A stretch of DNA of 64,000 nucleotides from Rhynchopus sp. YZ270_cl-10 (taxonomy: Eukaryota; Euglenozoa; Diplonemea; Diplonemida; Diplonemidae), in NCBI GenBank assembly GCA_964035575.1, contig OZ037847.1, positions 1,076,001 to 1,140,000 of the forward strand, read 5' to 3'. This document shows, one piece after another, positions 48,976-59,721 of this stretch (position 1 is the stretch's first letter; the number at the start of each line of letters is the position of its first letter). Below the pieces are notes generated by a model. That model saw nothing but the letters and a program-made list of their open reading frames with translations. It was not told where the DNA came from and did no database searches. The translations under genes were made by a program, and so were the position numbers.

Positions 48976-50988
48976 ATGGAGGGTCTGGTGGGAGGTTTGT
49001 TTGGGAAGGGTGTGGCGGAGGGGACAAAGGAAAGCGGCCATCTCAGCTGGTGCAATGCGCATGCTCTGAGGGTTTGCAATCCGGAGGATGGGGGTCTGCC
49101 TGCAGTACCCAGTAGAAAGGACTTTGACCTTCATGTCGACGCTATTAAGCTTTTGTTTACCGCAAACCGGTTTCCGTGCTTTGTGCGAAAACGGCTGAGG
49201 ATGTGCTTTAAGGTGCAGAAATGGTTTCGCTTTCATTTTCAGCGGAAGAAAGAACAGGTTGCGAAGTGGGTTGAGGACTGGACTGTTTATGAGGCTGCGT
49301 TCTATAAGAAGAAGAAGCTTGAAATCGGTGACATCGCGAACAAGATCAGCAAGGAGTCCAACCGGGAGAAGCTCAAACGGCTGCACCTTGCCCGCACAGA
49401 GCTCTACAACGAATACATGCGCCCCGAGGTGCCCCCTGACATCAAGACAAAGGTCGTCAAGGCCGCCCGCTCAGCAATTGTCAAAGAAAAGATAGAGCTC
49501 CGCCGCTTCCTGCCCACCCTCGACCTCAGCGTCAGCCTCACCTTGAAAGACATTATGAAACACCTCAGCAACTTCCACCACACCAGCATCGGTGACATCG
49601 CGAACATCAAGGTCAAGCTGACTTTCAAAACATTGTCGCGCGCTGTCTTCCGATTGCTGGTACTCCAAAAAGCTATTACACTTCCTTGGACACATGACCT
49701 GCGTGCACGCGTTGTGCTTGACCAACGCACGAAGGTTGCTGCTTTGATGTTGACCGCGCCTGCTTCAGTATCGTACCAACCGTTGTCGGAGTTGTTCCCG
49801 GTGGCGTCACGCCTCTCATTGGTGGACAACACGCCTAATGCTGTCTACGGTGAAGAAGAGGCAGAGGTGGAGAAGCAGGTCAACGCCACTGCCGACCAGA
49901 TCACCCGAGTGCAGGATGCCATGCGTGACACCAACAACCCCACCATCGTGAAGATTATACGCCACCTTGTTATCGAAGGGAGTGCACGGCGGAACAGTGC
50001 AGAGACCCTGACATCCCAGCTGACTGTCACGACACATGAAGCAGAGAAGTTGAAATCATGGGATCTCGCGAACAAAGTTGTTGGCGCATTGGAACATGGT
50101 GTGGACATTCGGCGGTATAAACGGCATATTATTAGTCTCTCTGCAGTGACGCTGGCTGCGTGCATTGTGTGTCAGATTCCTTCTACGGTGTTCTCGACTA
50201 AGACGGTGAATACGATCTTCGCTGTGGCGAAGCTGCGTGGCTGGGCTGCACGGCATCAGGTGTCGCATAGCTTGTCTACTGTGGTGGTGTTGCTGGGTGC
50301 TGTGGTGTGCTCGCGTGCAGCGTTCATTGAGGCGCAGCCGATTACGAAGAAAAACAAAATGCGGCGACGCGTGGAGGTCGAGCTGCAACGCACCCGGCAC
50401 TCCCCCTGCCTGTCCCCCGCACATCCACCAGAGCCCCCACCCAAGGGTAGGTGGCGTCTCCCCGACGCACCTCCCCCCGCACCTCCACCACCCATCCCAG
50501 AAACCGAGCCAAGCCCCGACGTAGCTGTCGCAGAGTTTGACAGCTACTTCGACGCACTCTGCAAAACACCCTTGCCAAAGGGTCCTGCTGCAGGCGTCAT
50601 CGTCCCCATCAAGCCTGTGTCGTACAAACGATGTGCAAAAAAAAAGGCAACCGAAGTGTCCTTTGCCCAAGCATCATCAAAGGACGACTCATTTTGGTAT
50701 TGGTGGCATAAGGGGAATGAGGAGAAGGAGTTGCAGCGGAGGGACACAAAGGGGAGGCAGCACTTTGAGATCAAGCCGCCTCCATGTGGGCGTGTGCTTG
50801 CGTCGTTTGTACCGTACGCGCCGCCTCTGCCGTTGCCAGCAAAGCGTGCACTGACGCGGCACTGCAAGCTGCACGCCTCTGTAGTAGAAAAGGACCGCCC
50901 CTCCACCCAAATGTGGAGCAAAGACACCAGAAACAAGTGGATCCAAGCACATTGTGGTCGGGTGTTATCCCCGGAGGGGGAAAGCTAG
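48976..50988 (+). CDS. large unknown protein with two hydrophobic segments, 670 aa
   Basis: No family is recognised. Residues 45-180 are highly basic and helical (FVRKRLRMCFKVQKWFRFHF). Residues about 280-345 are acidic then helical. Two hydrophobic stretches near residues 382-403 (IISLSAVTLAACIVCQIPST) and 435-455 (SLSTVVVLLGAVVCSRAAFI) may span a membrane as a hairpin. A Pro-rich segment follows (PPEPPPKGRWRLPDAPPPAP near residue 477), then a Lys-rich C-terminal part (KGRQHFEIKPPPCGRVLASF). The acceptor CACACAG ends 5 nt before the ATG. The layout of basic helices, membrane hairpin and Pro-rich tail suggests an organelle-associated scaffold, but this is inference only. Confidence 0.65.
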   Translation: MEGLVGGLFGKGVAEGTKESGHLSWCNAHALRVCNPEDGGLPAVPSRKDFDLHVDAIKLLFTANRFPCFVRKRLRMCFKVQKWFRFHFQRKKEQVAKWVEDWTVYEAAFYKKKKLEIGDIANKISKESNREKLKRLHLARTELYNEYMRPEVPPDIKTKVVKAARSAIVKEKIELRRFLPTLDLSVSLTLKDIMKHLSNFHHTSIGDIANIKVKLTFKTLSRAVFRLLVLQKAITLPWTHDLRARVVLDQRTKVAALMLTAPASVSYQPLSELFPVASRLSLVDNTPNAVYGEEEAEVEKQVNATADQITRVQDAMRDTNNPTIVKIIRHLVIEGSARRNSAETLTSQLTVTTHEAEKLKSWDLANKVVGALEHGVDIRRYKRHIISLSAVTLAACIVCQIPSTVFSTKTVNTIFAVAKLRGWAARHQVSHSLSTVVVLLGAVVCSRAAFIEAQPITKKNKMRRRVEVELQRTRHSPCLSPAHPPEPPPKGRWRLPDAPPPAPPPPIPETEPSPDVAVAEFDSYFDALCKTPLPKGPAAGVIVPIKPVSYKRCAKKKATEVSFAQASSKDDSFWYWWHKGNEEKELQRRDTKGRQHFEIKPPPCGRVLASFVPYAPPLPLPAKRALTRHCKLHASVVEKDRPSTQMWSKDTRNKWIQAHCGRVLSPEGES

Positions 50989-51504
50989 TTGGTGTTGTCT
51001 TTACAGACAATTCTGATTTTGTTGTTTTGTTAGTGCCTGCGTTTGGTGCGTTTTGCACTATCAACTTCTGTTAGAAGGTGTACCCTTCTGTCTCATTTCT
51101 GTCAGACTTTTAGTGTTTTTTTTTTGTACGATCACCTACAGTGTAGGCGGGTTTCGTGTGTACACTTGACCCTGGTACTGACTCTAGCCACGTTTTCTTG
51201 TCGTTCTACATAGTGGGGTTCCACATCACTCAAGGCAGATACCACACCTCCTCCCCGATATGTTTTTATGCACAGAGCCTTCTTAGATGTCTGCGTACAG
51301 CGGGTCATTGACCTCTTATCCTTTTGGTGACAAAATATGAGGCGTTCATATTATTATGGCTCAATCATTTGGTATAGGGTATCATATTTTTTTTCTCAAA
51401 GGAACAGCACTTCAACACCCCCACTCCACATAGCTGCACACCCCCAATAGGTACACTGAAGGGATAGCGGGCGTACGCTGCCCTTCCCTTCGCTTCGAAA
51501 AAAA
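50989..51504 (+). repeat. intergenic region with a family C repeat
   Basis: The family C unit lies at about 51028-51070 (TTAGTGCCTGCGTTTGGTGC, GTTTTGCACTATCAACTTCT). The remainder is T-rich and non-coding. There is no strong acceptor close to the next ATG; the nearest AGs are at 51449-51450 and 51464-51465. Confidence 0.55.
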
Positions 51505-52926
51505 ATGGGTGCGTGCAATGGGTTTGTGGCGGAGCTCCTGAACCGCGAGACTGCCCCGGTAAAGGTGATGTACTTTCTGTACTGTCTGGGGTGGGGCGCG
51601 TTTCACCCACTCCTTTCTGTGACCCTGGAGGATAAGGGGCTGAGCACAACGCACATCGGGCTTTCCCTTGCAGGATACTCTTTGTCACGTATTTTGGCGG
51701 GCCCTATGTGGTCGTCTTTGGTGGATGCGTACCCACATTGGGCGGCAGAGATATTTGGTGTATCTGCCGTTATCTGCGGTGGATGTGCGGTGCTGTTCAC
51801 ATACCTTCCTATGCCTGTAGGGTTGGCACCGCTCTTTCTTTATTATATTGCGGAGACGGGGCACCTTCCGTTGCTTGACACTTTGACCACCCACTACGTT
51901 GGCGAAAAGAAGTCTGACTGGGGCCACCAACGCATTCTCGGCTCCATTTCTTGGGGCATCGGGGTTCCCTTAGCGGGAGTACTCTATGATACCGATCACT
52001 ACGTGTATGCACGGTTGCCTCCATTCATCATGACGGTCTGCTTCTGTGGGGTGTACCTCGCGTTGAAGGGCCCCATCGTTAAAGACTACGCCGCATCTCA
52101 GGTAGGCGTGCGGTCCGCTCCGTCAGAGGTCTATAAAACCTTTCTTGCGGCGGTCCGAACGTATATGCAACCACGCCTGCTATTTCTCCTTGCATTAGTT
52201 ACATTGCAAATGACGGGTTCGATTTTAGTGTTGGGATATGTTTTTTTATATTTAAAAGCGTTGGGGGCAAGCAAAACGTTGCTAGGAATTTGCGTTTCGG
52301 TGTCGGTTGTGAGTGAGTTGCCCTGTTTTATTGTGGCGGGGAGGTTGACGAGGGGGTATGGGGTGCAGAGGATGGTGCATATTGGTGCTGTGGCGATGGC
52401 TGCACGGCATTTGGCATATTGTGTTATCACGGAGCCATGGCAGGCCGTATGCATTGAGTGGCTACACGGCATCACATATGCGTTCACATGGTCCGCAGCA
52501 CTCCTCTACATCACCGATGCAAGCCCAGAAGGCGGTAGAACCATGATGGTCGGCATCCTCTGTTCTTGCTCCTGGGGTCTCGGTCCGCTCATCTTCACAT
52601 CTCTAGGGGGTCTCGTGTATGATGAAGTCGATCCAAAGGTTCTATTCTCAGGTTACTCTGCGTTGATTGTTGCTTTGGTAGCCGTGCATTGGCTTCTTTC
52701 AGGGATAAATCCGGAAAAGTATTCCCTCGGGATGGGAGAAGGGGGGAGAGGTGAAGGAGGAGCAGAGCGGATCAATGAAATGAGCTCTGCTGTGTCCGAT
52801 GTCGACCCCGATACACCTCAATGTGCGTCGGATGGTGTGTTTGAAGGGCTAGGTGATGAGGATGGTGCGAGAAGTTTGGACCATCAGCAGGTTGAAATGG
52901 TTCTGCGAAGTACTCCAGAGGTTTGA
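51505..52926 (+). CDS. MFS transporter of the MFSD6 / MFS_1-like type, 473 aa
   Basis: About 12 hydrophobic segments cover residues 18-400. Motifs of the MFSD6 / nucleoside-permease-like branch: GLSLAGYSLSRILAGPMWSS (equivalent of the MFS loop 2-3 motif), LDTLTTHYVGEKKSDWGHQR and LGSISWGIGVP after TM4, and WLHGITYAFTWSAALLYI in the second half (compare ELLQGVTHAxxW in MFSD6). The C-terminal 70 residues are hydrophilic, Gly/Asp/Ser-rich and probably cytosolic. The substrate is unknown. The N-terminus is short, with GAC(N)G near the start and no signal peptide, as expected. The start codon follows an A run. Confidence 0.82.
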   Translation: MGACNGFVAELLNRETAPVKVMYFLYCLGWGAFHPLLSVTLEDKGLSTTHIGLSLAGYSLSRILAGPMWSSLVDAYPHWAAEIFGVSAVICGGCAVLFTYLPMPVGLAPLFLYYIAETGHLPLLDTLTTHYVGEKKSDWGHQRILGSISWGIGVPLAGVLYDTDHYVYARLPPFIMTVCFCGVYLALKGPIVKDYAASQVGVRSAPSEVYKTFLAAVRTYMQPRLLFLLALVTLQMTGSILVLGYVFLYLKALGASKTLLGICVSVSVVSELPCFIVAGRLTRGYGVQRMVHIGAVAMAARHLAYCVITEPWQAVCIEWLHGITYAFTWSAALLYITDASPEGGRTMMVGILCSCSWGLGPLIFTSLGGLVYDEVDPKVLFSGYSALIVALVAVHWLLSGINPEKYSLGMGEGGRGEGGAERINEMSSAVSDVDPDTPQCASDGVFEGLGDEDGARSLDHQQVEMVLRSTPEV

Positions 52927-53533
52927 TGGGAGGGGAGGGGAGGGTAAAAGAAGTAAAAAATGCGTTGCTTTGTGCGTAAAATGACAGATGATGTCCATAG
53001 TATCAGATGGTGACGATAATTCACTCGAAGATTCAGGCCCAAAAGCAGGTCTACAGTGGTGTCATTGCATTTTTAGTTTGTTTTCGGTAGGGGGGTAGAT
53101 CTTTCTTTTCTTTCCGTTTTACTTTACTGTCAGTTTTTCAAATACAAATACAGCTTTTTGCTATGAGTACGCTGTCTACAGGCGCTTGTTAATCCTTCAA
53201 ATTTTCTTATGCGACGTTTTGCACGTATTCTCCTTTTTCTTGAGTGACAAGGGAATAACCGTAGGTAACAGGGGAGAGAGGTGCTTCTGTGTTCCAGTGT
53301 TAGTCGTTACAATGCACTGCGAATGTCCATATTTTTGGCGATATATTTCTCATTGATTCTTGTGTGTGCTTTTTTTTAATGGCTCGTTTTTGCATTTTGA
53401 GCAAGTTAAAAACTTTTTCTTAGTTCTGCGATTGTGGATGAGTCATGTTCTCAAACAAAGGAACGCACCCTTTCTCTTTGACTTGATGTCTACACAACTT
53501 AGAAAAACAAAGCACAACCAAAAGAAATACAAA

Positions 53534-53613
53534 CACTCCCACCTGATTTTTACCCCGCGTATAGGCGCGCCTTCACGCGCCTATACGCGGGGTAAAAATC
53601 AGGTGGCACTCCC
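53534..53613. mobile_element. minute foldback insertion: 31-bp perfect arms, 6-nt loop, 7-bp flanking repeats
   Basis: Arms 53539-53569 and 53576-53606 are exact reverse complements (CCACCTGATTTTTACCCCGC then GTATAGGCGCG, mirrored) around the loop CCTTCA. CACTCCC occurs at 53534-53540 and again at 53607-53613, flanking the hairpin as a target duplication would. The last two bases of the left CACTCCC also pair in the stem, so the true ends are ambiguous by 2 nt. No coding capacity. Confidence 0.65.
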
Positions 53614-53634
53614 AAAAAAACAAAACAAAACAAA

Positions 53635-53994
53635 GGGAAGGCTCGTTTTTCCATTTAATGTTACAAAGTAACAATAAAGGGGGGGGAGGGGGTCCGACCG
53701 AAATCCGGGGAAAAAACTTTTTTTTTTTGTAACAATGGCGGGAAAAAGTGGCTTTTTCCAACAACAAGAACTTGTCCATTTCGGCAGATTGACCCCACCA
53801 CAGTGCGGACGGATTCCGGAAATGCAAATGCGGGTGTTTTCGGATGTGCACGTCCACTGCGCCTTGTTGTTACAATAAATGAAAATTCGGAAAAACGGTT
53901 TTTCCGTGTAACATAGGGGGTGGGGAGGGGGGGGTCACCGGGAAAAATGGTTTATTGTTACTTTGTAACATTAAAAGGAAAAACGAGCCTTCCC
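53635..53994. mobile_element. 360-bp MITE-like element with 44-bp terminal inverted repeats
   Basis: The left TIR at 53635-53678 begins GGGAAGGCTCGTTTTTCC and ends GTTACAAAGTAACAATAAA. The right TIR at 53951-53994 is its reverse complement with one mismatch. The element is flanked by AAA on both sides, a possible 3-bp duplication in A-rich sequence. The interior has T, A and G runs and a block TTGTCCATTTCGGCAG, CCCCACCACAGTGCGGACGG, AATGCAAATGCGGGTG. Degenerate copies of this block lie in introns at 57633-57730 and 32870-32965. No transposase frame. Confidence 0.8.
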
Positions 53995-54327
53995 AAAGCA
54001 AAAATAACAAAAAAAAAAAAGCTTCATTCAAACCCCCCTTCCGGCACCTCAACTCAAATCCCGATTGTCCCAGCAAAGGGGTGCAGCTGCACTCCTGCAC
54101 CCCTGTTGTATCCATCACTGCTGCACTACAACTCCTCTCCCTCTCTCTCTCTTTTCTCCTACTGAGGTTTCCTTTTACATCTTCTGTTGTTGGCCGCAGG
54201 GTGTCATCCAACTGTACGTCAGTCGGAGGTGCCTGCACTAATAACTTCACTTTATCCTCTATCCTCTCTCCTCCCTCTCCCCCTGCCCCCCCATCCCCTA
54301 CTCCCTACATAGACACACACAAAAAAA

Positions 54328-57300
54328 ATGGGGAATAAACAGCCAAAAGAGTCTGCAGAGGATGCTCTGTTCAGACAGCAGAAGGAAGCACAGGACAATA
54401 CCTTGCGTGACGCGCAGGCGCAAATGGAGAAGATGCAGGCAGAGCTGGACGGCGATTTTTCATTCCCCGAGGACGATGAAGGGAGCGGCGCTGCTGGGGA
54501 AGGAGAAGACGATGTAGGGGACGTTGAAATCACCGCCGCAGACATGCAGGACCCAGAACTCCTGAAATACTTTAAAGAGGCGGGCGGGGATCTCAAAGAC
54601 GTTATTGGCCCTACAACGAAGGAAGACATGCTCAAGCTTGCAAAGAAACTGGCCTCAAGCTCGAACCCCTTGCAACAGCAGATTGCACAACGGATCAACA
54701 CTAATGAACTGAATATTGTTCAGGCGCGTGGGAAGGCGCAGCTTACTGCAAAAAGCAATCCTTCTGCGTCTGCAAAGTTTGCAGCGCAGGTCTCTGCTGG
54801 GGAGAAGAGACGGCATCGGTTTATTGAAGATTCAACTGAAGCGAGTGTTCAGGAGGAGGAAACGGCCTGCGAGCTCACCCCAGAGGAGATGGAGGCGTTG
54901 GGAGTGGCACCGCCGAAGAAGAAGAAGCCGTTTGTCATCCCCACTGATGTGGCAGAGGTGATCCAGAGATTGGATGCAGCAATGACAGACGCGGCAGCAC
55001 AGTTGTCAGATGATATAGTAACCAACGAGAAGGCGGTGTTCCACCACCGCAGTGCAGCATTAGAGCTGCAACGGTCGAAGCAAATAGACGAAGCGAAAGT
55101 TGCGGCAGGACATATGCGGAATGGTGAAAAAATCCGTCGCGAACAACTGGCCAGCGCTGAAGCCCTTCTCATCGCCATCGCGGCAGACCAGAAAGCTGCA
55201 GCAGACGCAGCCGCAGCGTTGGAGACAGTGGAGGAAGAGGACGAAGGGGAAGAAGACATGGAGCTGACAGAGGCAGACATGAACGACCCTGAGATGCAGC
55301 GCATGATGGCGGAGCTTGCGGGGAAGGAGGGTATTGCGCTTGTGGATGTCAAGGTGGAGGAGGAGGCGAAAGCGACGTCGGCACCGCCTGTAAAGACACC
55401 GACGCAGGAGAGTAAACCAGTGCAGGTGCAGCCGAAGCAGACGCCTGAGCCAGTGGTGGAGGCGCCTGTTGAGAAGAAAGCTACGGTCTCAGAAAAAGCA
55501 GCAACACCCACACCCGCGCCCACCCCGGCACCAGCAACACCAACTCCAGTGGTAACACCAACACCAACACCAGCCCCAGCTGCGACACCAGCCCCAACCC
55601 CAGCAACCCCCGCCCCCGTAGAGGTAAAGGACATCAAAGCCCTCCAAGGCGTGCCCGAGCTCCTCCAGGACCTCCGCACCTACGCCAAGCAGGCGCAGCA
55701 CCACGGCGCCGAAACCCTGCAGCAGAACGCAGCACTCTGCATCGAAAAGCTCGAGGCCGTGCAGAGCATTGTGGTGCAGCTCCGCATGCGTGCAGGCGAC
55801 CTGAAGAAGCAGGGAGATGCGAAGCTGGAGTACATGCGGGTGCTGAAAGAGATCCAGGCTGCAGAGAAGGGTGTGCCTGAGCTGGTCAGCATTTCGCAGG
55901 ATGTGCTCAAGGTCGCGATACCGGAGAAGAAGGAGTCACCTGCAAAACCTGCCGAGCCTGTAGAGCCTGCAAAGCCTGTGGCGCCTGCTGCGCCTACCCC
56001 AGAGAAGACGGTGCCAAAGAGCTTCGTGAAGGAGCTCAGGAAAGCACTGATCCTCGTGCTTCGCACCCACGACGCAATGAACGCCTACAGCTCGGCCTCC
56101 TTAGCTGAGGTGATGAAGCGTGCAGAGAGCACCGCCACATCAGTCAAGAAGGCAGACGACGAGGCAACAGTGGCAAGTCTCATGAAGGTTGTTGACACGC
56201 TTGACCAGTCTCTCACGGACGCGCAGGTCGAGGCCTATGCAAACCCAGAGATATCTACGGTACGTATTTTTTCTCTTCTTGAATTTTATTGAATATCCTC
56301 CGGACCATGAAGACGACCACTTTTAGCAACGAGATAATCCTTTGTGCACCCCCCTTTCACTTTAGGCCCCATGTCAACCCACCCCACCCACAGGAAGCGA
56401 TTGACAGCACGAGACAGCTGTTCCGCAAATATGACCCAGCAGTGACGTCCTTCTGGACGCACCAGCAGGTATACACCCTTTCCCAACACCACCAACCACC
56501 CCCTTTTGCAGGCGTCGTTGTGCGCAAAGCATTTGACCCTCCCTGTGGCAACGGATGAGCAGTGGGTGGAGCTGTGTGACAGCATTGGAGCGGACCCGGA
56601 GCAGGGCATTCCCTTTGCGATTGCGTGCTATGGGTATTTGGAGGGGAGCCAGAACGCTGTGCATGATTTGGCGATATGCGAGGTGTCGATGGCGATGGAT
56701 ATTCTGCTTGCGGGCATCAAGCAGAAGAAGGCGGCGGGCGACATTGCGGGGGCCAAGAAGGGTGCTGCAGACTATGCGAAGCTCAAGGAGCAGAAGGCTG
56801 CCATCCTTGCCTCCCCGCCACCCCCTCCCACGCAGGACCCAGAAGAGCCAGAGCCTGAACCAGAACCCACCCCAGCCCCCACACCCGACCCCGCCGTGCA
56901 GACCCTGAACGTCCCCGAGCAAGCAAAGCCAGCAGACATCAAACCCTCGGAAGAGGAGGCTGCAAGAACCGCAAAGATCACACAGCTCTTCAACCTCTAC
57001 GATACGGACAAGACCGGGTATTGGGGTTTTGCTCAGGTATGTAAGAAATTGTCAACTAAAAAGACAGCATTTATCTGGACTACTCCAGCTGGAGATTCAT
57101 TCACTATGATGCACACCAAGAGGTTCTCTCTTAGTCAACCTACAGCTTAAAGTTTAAAACCTGAAGACTTAATAACAATCTACCCCTTTAACACCCATTT
57201 GTACAGTCGACATTGGCATCAAAGCATCTTGGTGGCGCAAAGATGACCCGGGAGATGTGGCAGGAGGTTGTGCCCAACCCGGATGTGGGCCTGCCCATGG

Positions 57301-58820
57301 ATGTGGTGTGCCAAGGCTACATGACAGGGGAGGACGATATCGACCGTGATTTGCGTGTGTGTGAGATCATGATGGAGTCGCATGCGATACAGCTCACCGC
57401 ACTCAAGAAGAAGAACGCGGGGCTCGATTTCAAGAAGGAGCTGGCCGAGATCAAGCGTCTCAACGAGGTCAAGGAGAACTTCCTCTCCACATACGTGCCC
57501 CCACAGCCGCCAAAGCCTGCCGTCTCTGAGGTATGCACACTTCCCAAAGGGACATGCAAGGTAACTAACTACCTTCTCTTAATGGTGTTCCTGTCAAGGA
57601 CATGTGTATGTACGTATCTACGTATGCACGTATGAACCAAGAACTTGTCCATTTTGGCAAAGTGACCCCACTACTGGCCGGACGGATTCCAAAAATGCAA
57701 ATTCCGGTGTTTTTGGACGATGCAGAATTCCCGGCAAAAAAACCCACCACAAATTATAAAGTGGACCACCCCTTGTGTCAAAGACCTGTCAATATCGCCC
57801 TCCGGAATACCAAATTAATTAAAAACAAAACAGGCCATAACCATCCATGTCGAGAAGCTCTTCGTCACATATGATTCAGCCAAGACCGGTGTCTGGACTA
57901 TGCAGCAGGTATGTTGATACATTTTTTGTGTCTTTTTAGGTATCATGCGGGGCTTCTCATCAAAACGGTTCTTCTTTTTTTTTGTGGGAGCACACTTTCA
58001 ATATTTTTTGCGGGGATTTAAAGCGCTTCACAAAACCTATTCTTTATCCATCAACACCACCATACCACAGATGAACAGAAAACTCCGTGCCTGCGAAGAA
58101 ACCGTTCTCGACACCACAACATGGGAGACGTTCTGCGAGACTGTAGGCGGCGATCCCGATGGTCTCACTGTGTCACATCTGATTATGTCGTACAGCAACA
58201 AACACGAGAAGGTGAGTGCACGGGATTTATCCTTGGTTGAGGCGCAGCAGAGGATTGAGGAGGCAAAGCTGAAGGCGATTGCTGCGCGCGACGCTGGAGA
58301 TAAAGCGACTGCGCTGACCCATCTCAATGAAATGCAGAATCTTAAGAAGCTCAAACAAAGCATCTTCACGCTTCCCCTCGACGAGACCGAGGCCACCCCA
58401 CCACCACCGCAACACACCCCTCTGTCCTCCGCCCCAGCAGACAAGCAAAAAAAGATACAAGCCCTCTTCTCCCGCTACGACAACAACAGCACCGGCTTCT
58501 GGGATGCAAAGCAGGCTGCCGCTGCTGCCAGGGCTATCGGAGGCGAGCCGCAAACAGAAGAAGCCTTTGCAGAACAGTGCAAATCAATGAATTATGACCC
58601 CGCCAAAGGGCTCCCTCTTGAGGCAGTGTGCGCAGAGTACATCGAAGGGGATGAGGATATCGACCGTGCCCTCGCGATGTCAAGTCTCACTATACGCATT
58701 GGAAAGAAACACAACGAAGCTGTTGCATTCAAAAACGCAAAAGACATGGCCTCAGCGAAAACCGCTCTCCGTGAAAAAAATGATATGAAAAAGGAATGGG
58801 ATGAGCTGAAGTCTCAATGA
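54328..58820 (+). CDS. modular protein with degenerate EF-hand-like loops and helical hairpins, 1226 aa, 6 exons
   Basis: Exons are 54328-56259, 56394-56468, 56512-57036, 57207-57530, 57834-57908 and 58071-58820, all in phase 0. It starts MGNKQ (possible N-myristoylation). The exon 1 region has acidic motifs (DPELLKYFKEAGGDL near residue 72; NDPEMQRMMAELAG near 317), charged coiled coils and Pro/Thr repeats. From residue 645 a module recurs four times. Each has a loop YD.xxTGxW (FRKYDPAVTSFW, LFNLYDTDKTGYW, LFVTYDSAKTGVW, LFSRYDNNSTGFW), then a partner such as NPDVGLPMDVVCQGYMTGED, then a helical hairpin (AAGDIAGAKKGAADYAKLKE). The loops look like EF-hands with few Ca ligands left. Exons 2 and 5 are both 75 nt and encode one loop each. 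No named family is recognised. The 43-nt intron 2 is the shortest in the window. Confidence 0.72.
57633..57730 (+). repeat. degenerate copy of the 360-bp element interior, inside an intron
   Basis: CAAGAACTTGTCCATTTTGG, CAAAGTGACCCCACTACTGG, CCGGACGGATTCCAAAAATG, CAAATTCCGGTGTTTTTGGA. These match the interior of the element at 53635-53994 (about 53763-53845) block for block. It lies in intron 4 of the EF-hand-like modular gene, about 4 kb from the intergenic copy. Confidence 0.7.
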
Positions 58821-59721
58821 AAGAAGGCAGAGAAAAGAATATTTTGAAAAAGAATGGTACAAAATGGTTCGTCTCTGCCACACCTTTTTTAGGATGAGAT
58901 GCGCTCGTCTGCAGGTTCCTAGTCTTGCGATTTTTTCTATCAACACTCCGGGGGTTCGATAACCCGCGGAGTGTCAGTGCCTGCGTCCCAGAGGCGTTTT
59001 GCACTATCAACTTCACTTTTTCTATCTCTTTCAAAGACAACGAGAGCCTTCAGGTGACATTGCTTAGCCTACCTCAGGCGAGAGTTGTTATGAAATAACA
59101 GACTCGTAGAGAGAGAGAGAGAGAGCAGAGAAGAGAAGACGAAGAACAAGAGAGAGAGAGAGAGGAGATACAGCGTCTCCCTTACTGCGTTGTCAAATTT
59201 TTCAGATTTGGAGAACTTCTACAAATTGCAAAACAAAAAAAAAAAACGTGAAGTTGGAAGGGGGAGAAAAGGAAGCGTGATGATGGGGGGTGGGGGTGGG
59301 TGTTTTTATTGCTGTGCACGCGGAGGCGCGTTTCATCTTTTCAATTTTTTCTTCTACAATTTTATTTTTTTAGAGATTTTAGCGAGTCTCACAGACCCAG
59401 GGTCATCTTACAAAAAGCTTTCTATTTTAGTATTATTGGCCGTCCCTGCGATTCTATTCAAACAATACTCACTGGAGAAAAAAAAACACACACAGTGAGG
59501 GCCTTTGCTATGGCTCCATATCTTGCCTCAAAAAACCCCCCGTTAGCGTCGCCTTTTTATACATTACAAACCTCTAGCCCCCCGCGTTTCATGTGAGCGG
59601 TTTTTCTTTCTATCTCTCTCACCAAAAAAAGAGTCATTTCCCCCCCTTGCCGTACACTCAGTTTGCTCAAAATATTGTTCTCTCACCTCAACCCCCACCA
59701 AACATACAGGGAGAACCAGAC
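58821..59721 (+). other. gene-free region with a family C repeat and GA microsatellite
   Basis: The family C unit lies at about 58946-59020. It is preceded by a hairpin ACACTCCG-G-GGGTT-CGAT-AACCC-G-CGGAGTGT (58945-58975) whose GGTTCGATAACC loop recalls a tRNA T-arm/B box. An imperfect GA microsatellite lies at 59107-59170. The remainder is T-rich. AAACATACAG ends at 59709, 12 nt before the next ATG. No coding frame is convincing. Confidence 0.55.
58945..59020 (+). repeat. dispersed repeat family C with full upstream hairpin
   Basis: A perfect stem ACACTCCG/CGGAGTGT with an inner GGGTT/AACCC stem is followed by CAGTGCCTGCGTCCCAGAGG, CGTTTTGCACTATCAACTTC and ACTTTT. The RPAP3 intron copy (38336-38420) keeps GGTTTGATAACCC and the CAGTGC...GCACT block. 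Confidence 0.6.

Larger units (their letters stand above)
52927..54327 (+). other. gene-free region with two inverted-repeat insertions
   Basis: No convincing coding frame. It contains a 66-bp near-perfect palindrome with 7-bp flanking repeats (53541-53606) and a 360-bp element with 44-bp TIRs (53635-53994). The right end is a long C/T-rich tract with CTACATAG at 54305-54312, 15 nt before the next ATG. Confidence 0.6.

Noticed and set aside
59101-59170. GA-rich tract as a possible regulatory array
   Set aside because: It is an imperfect dinucleotide microsatellite; nothing ties it to regulation.
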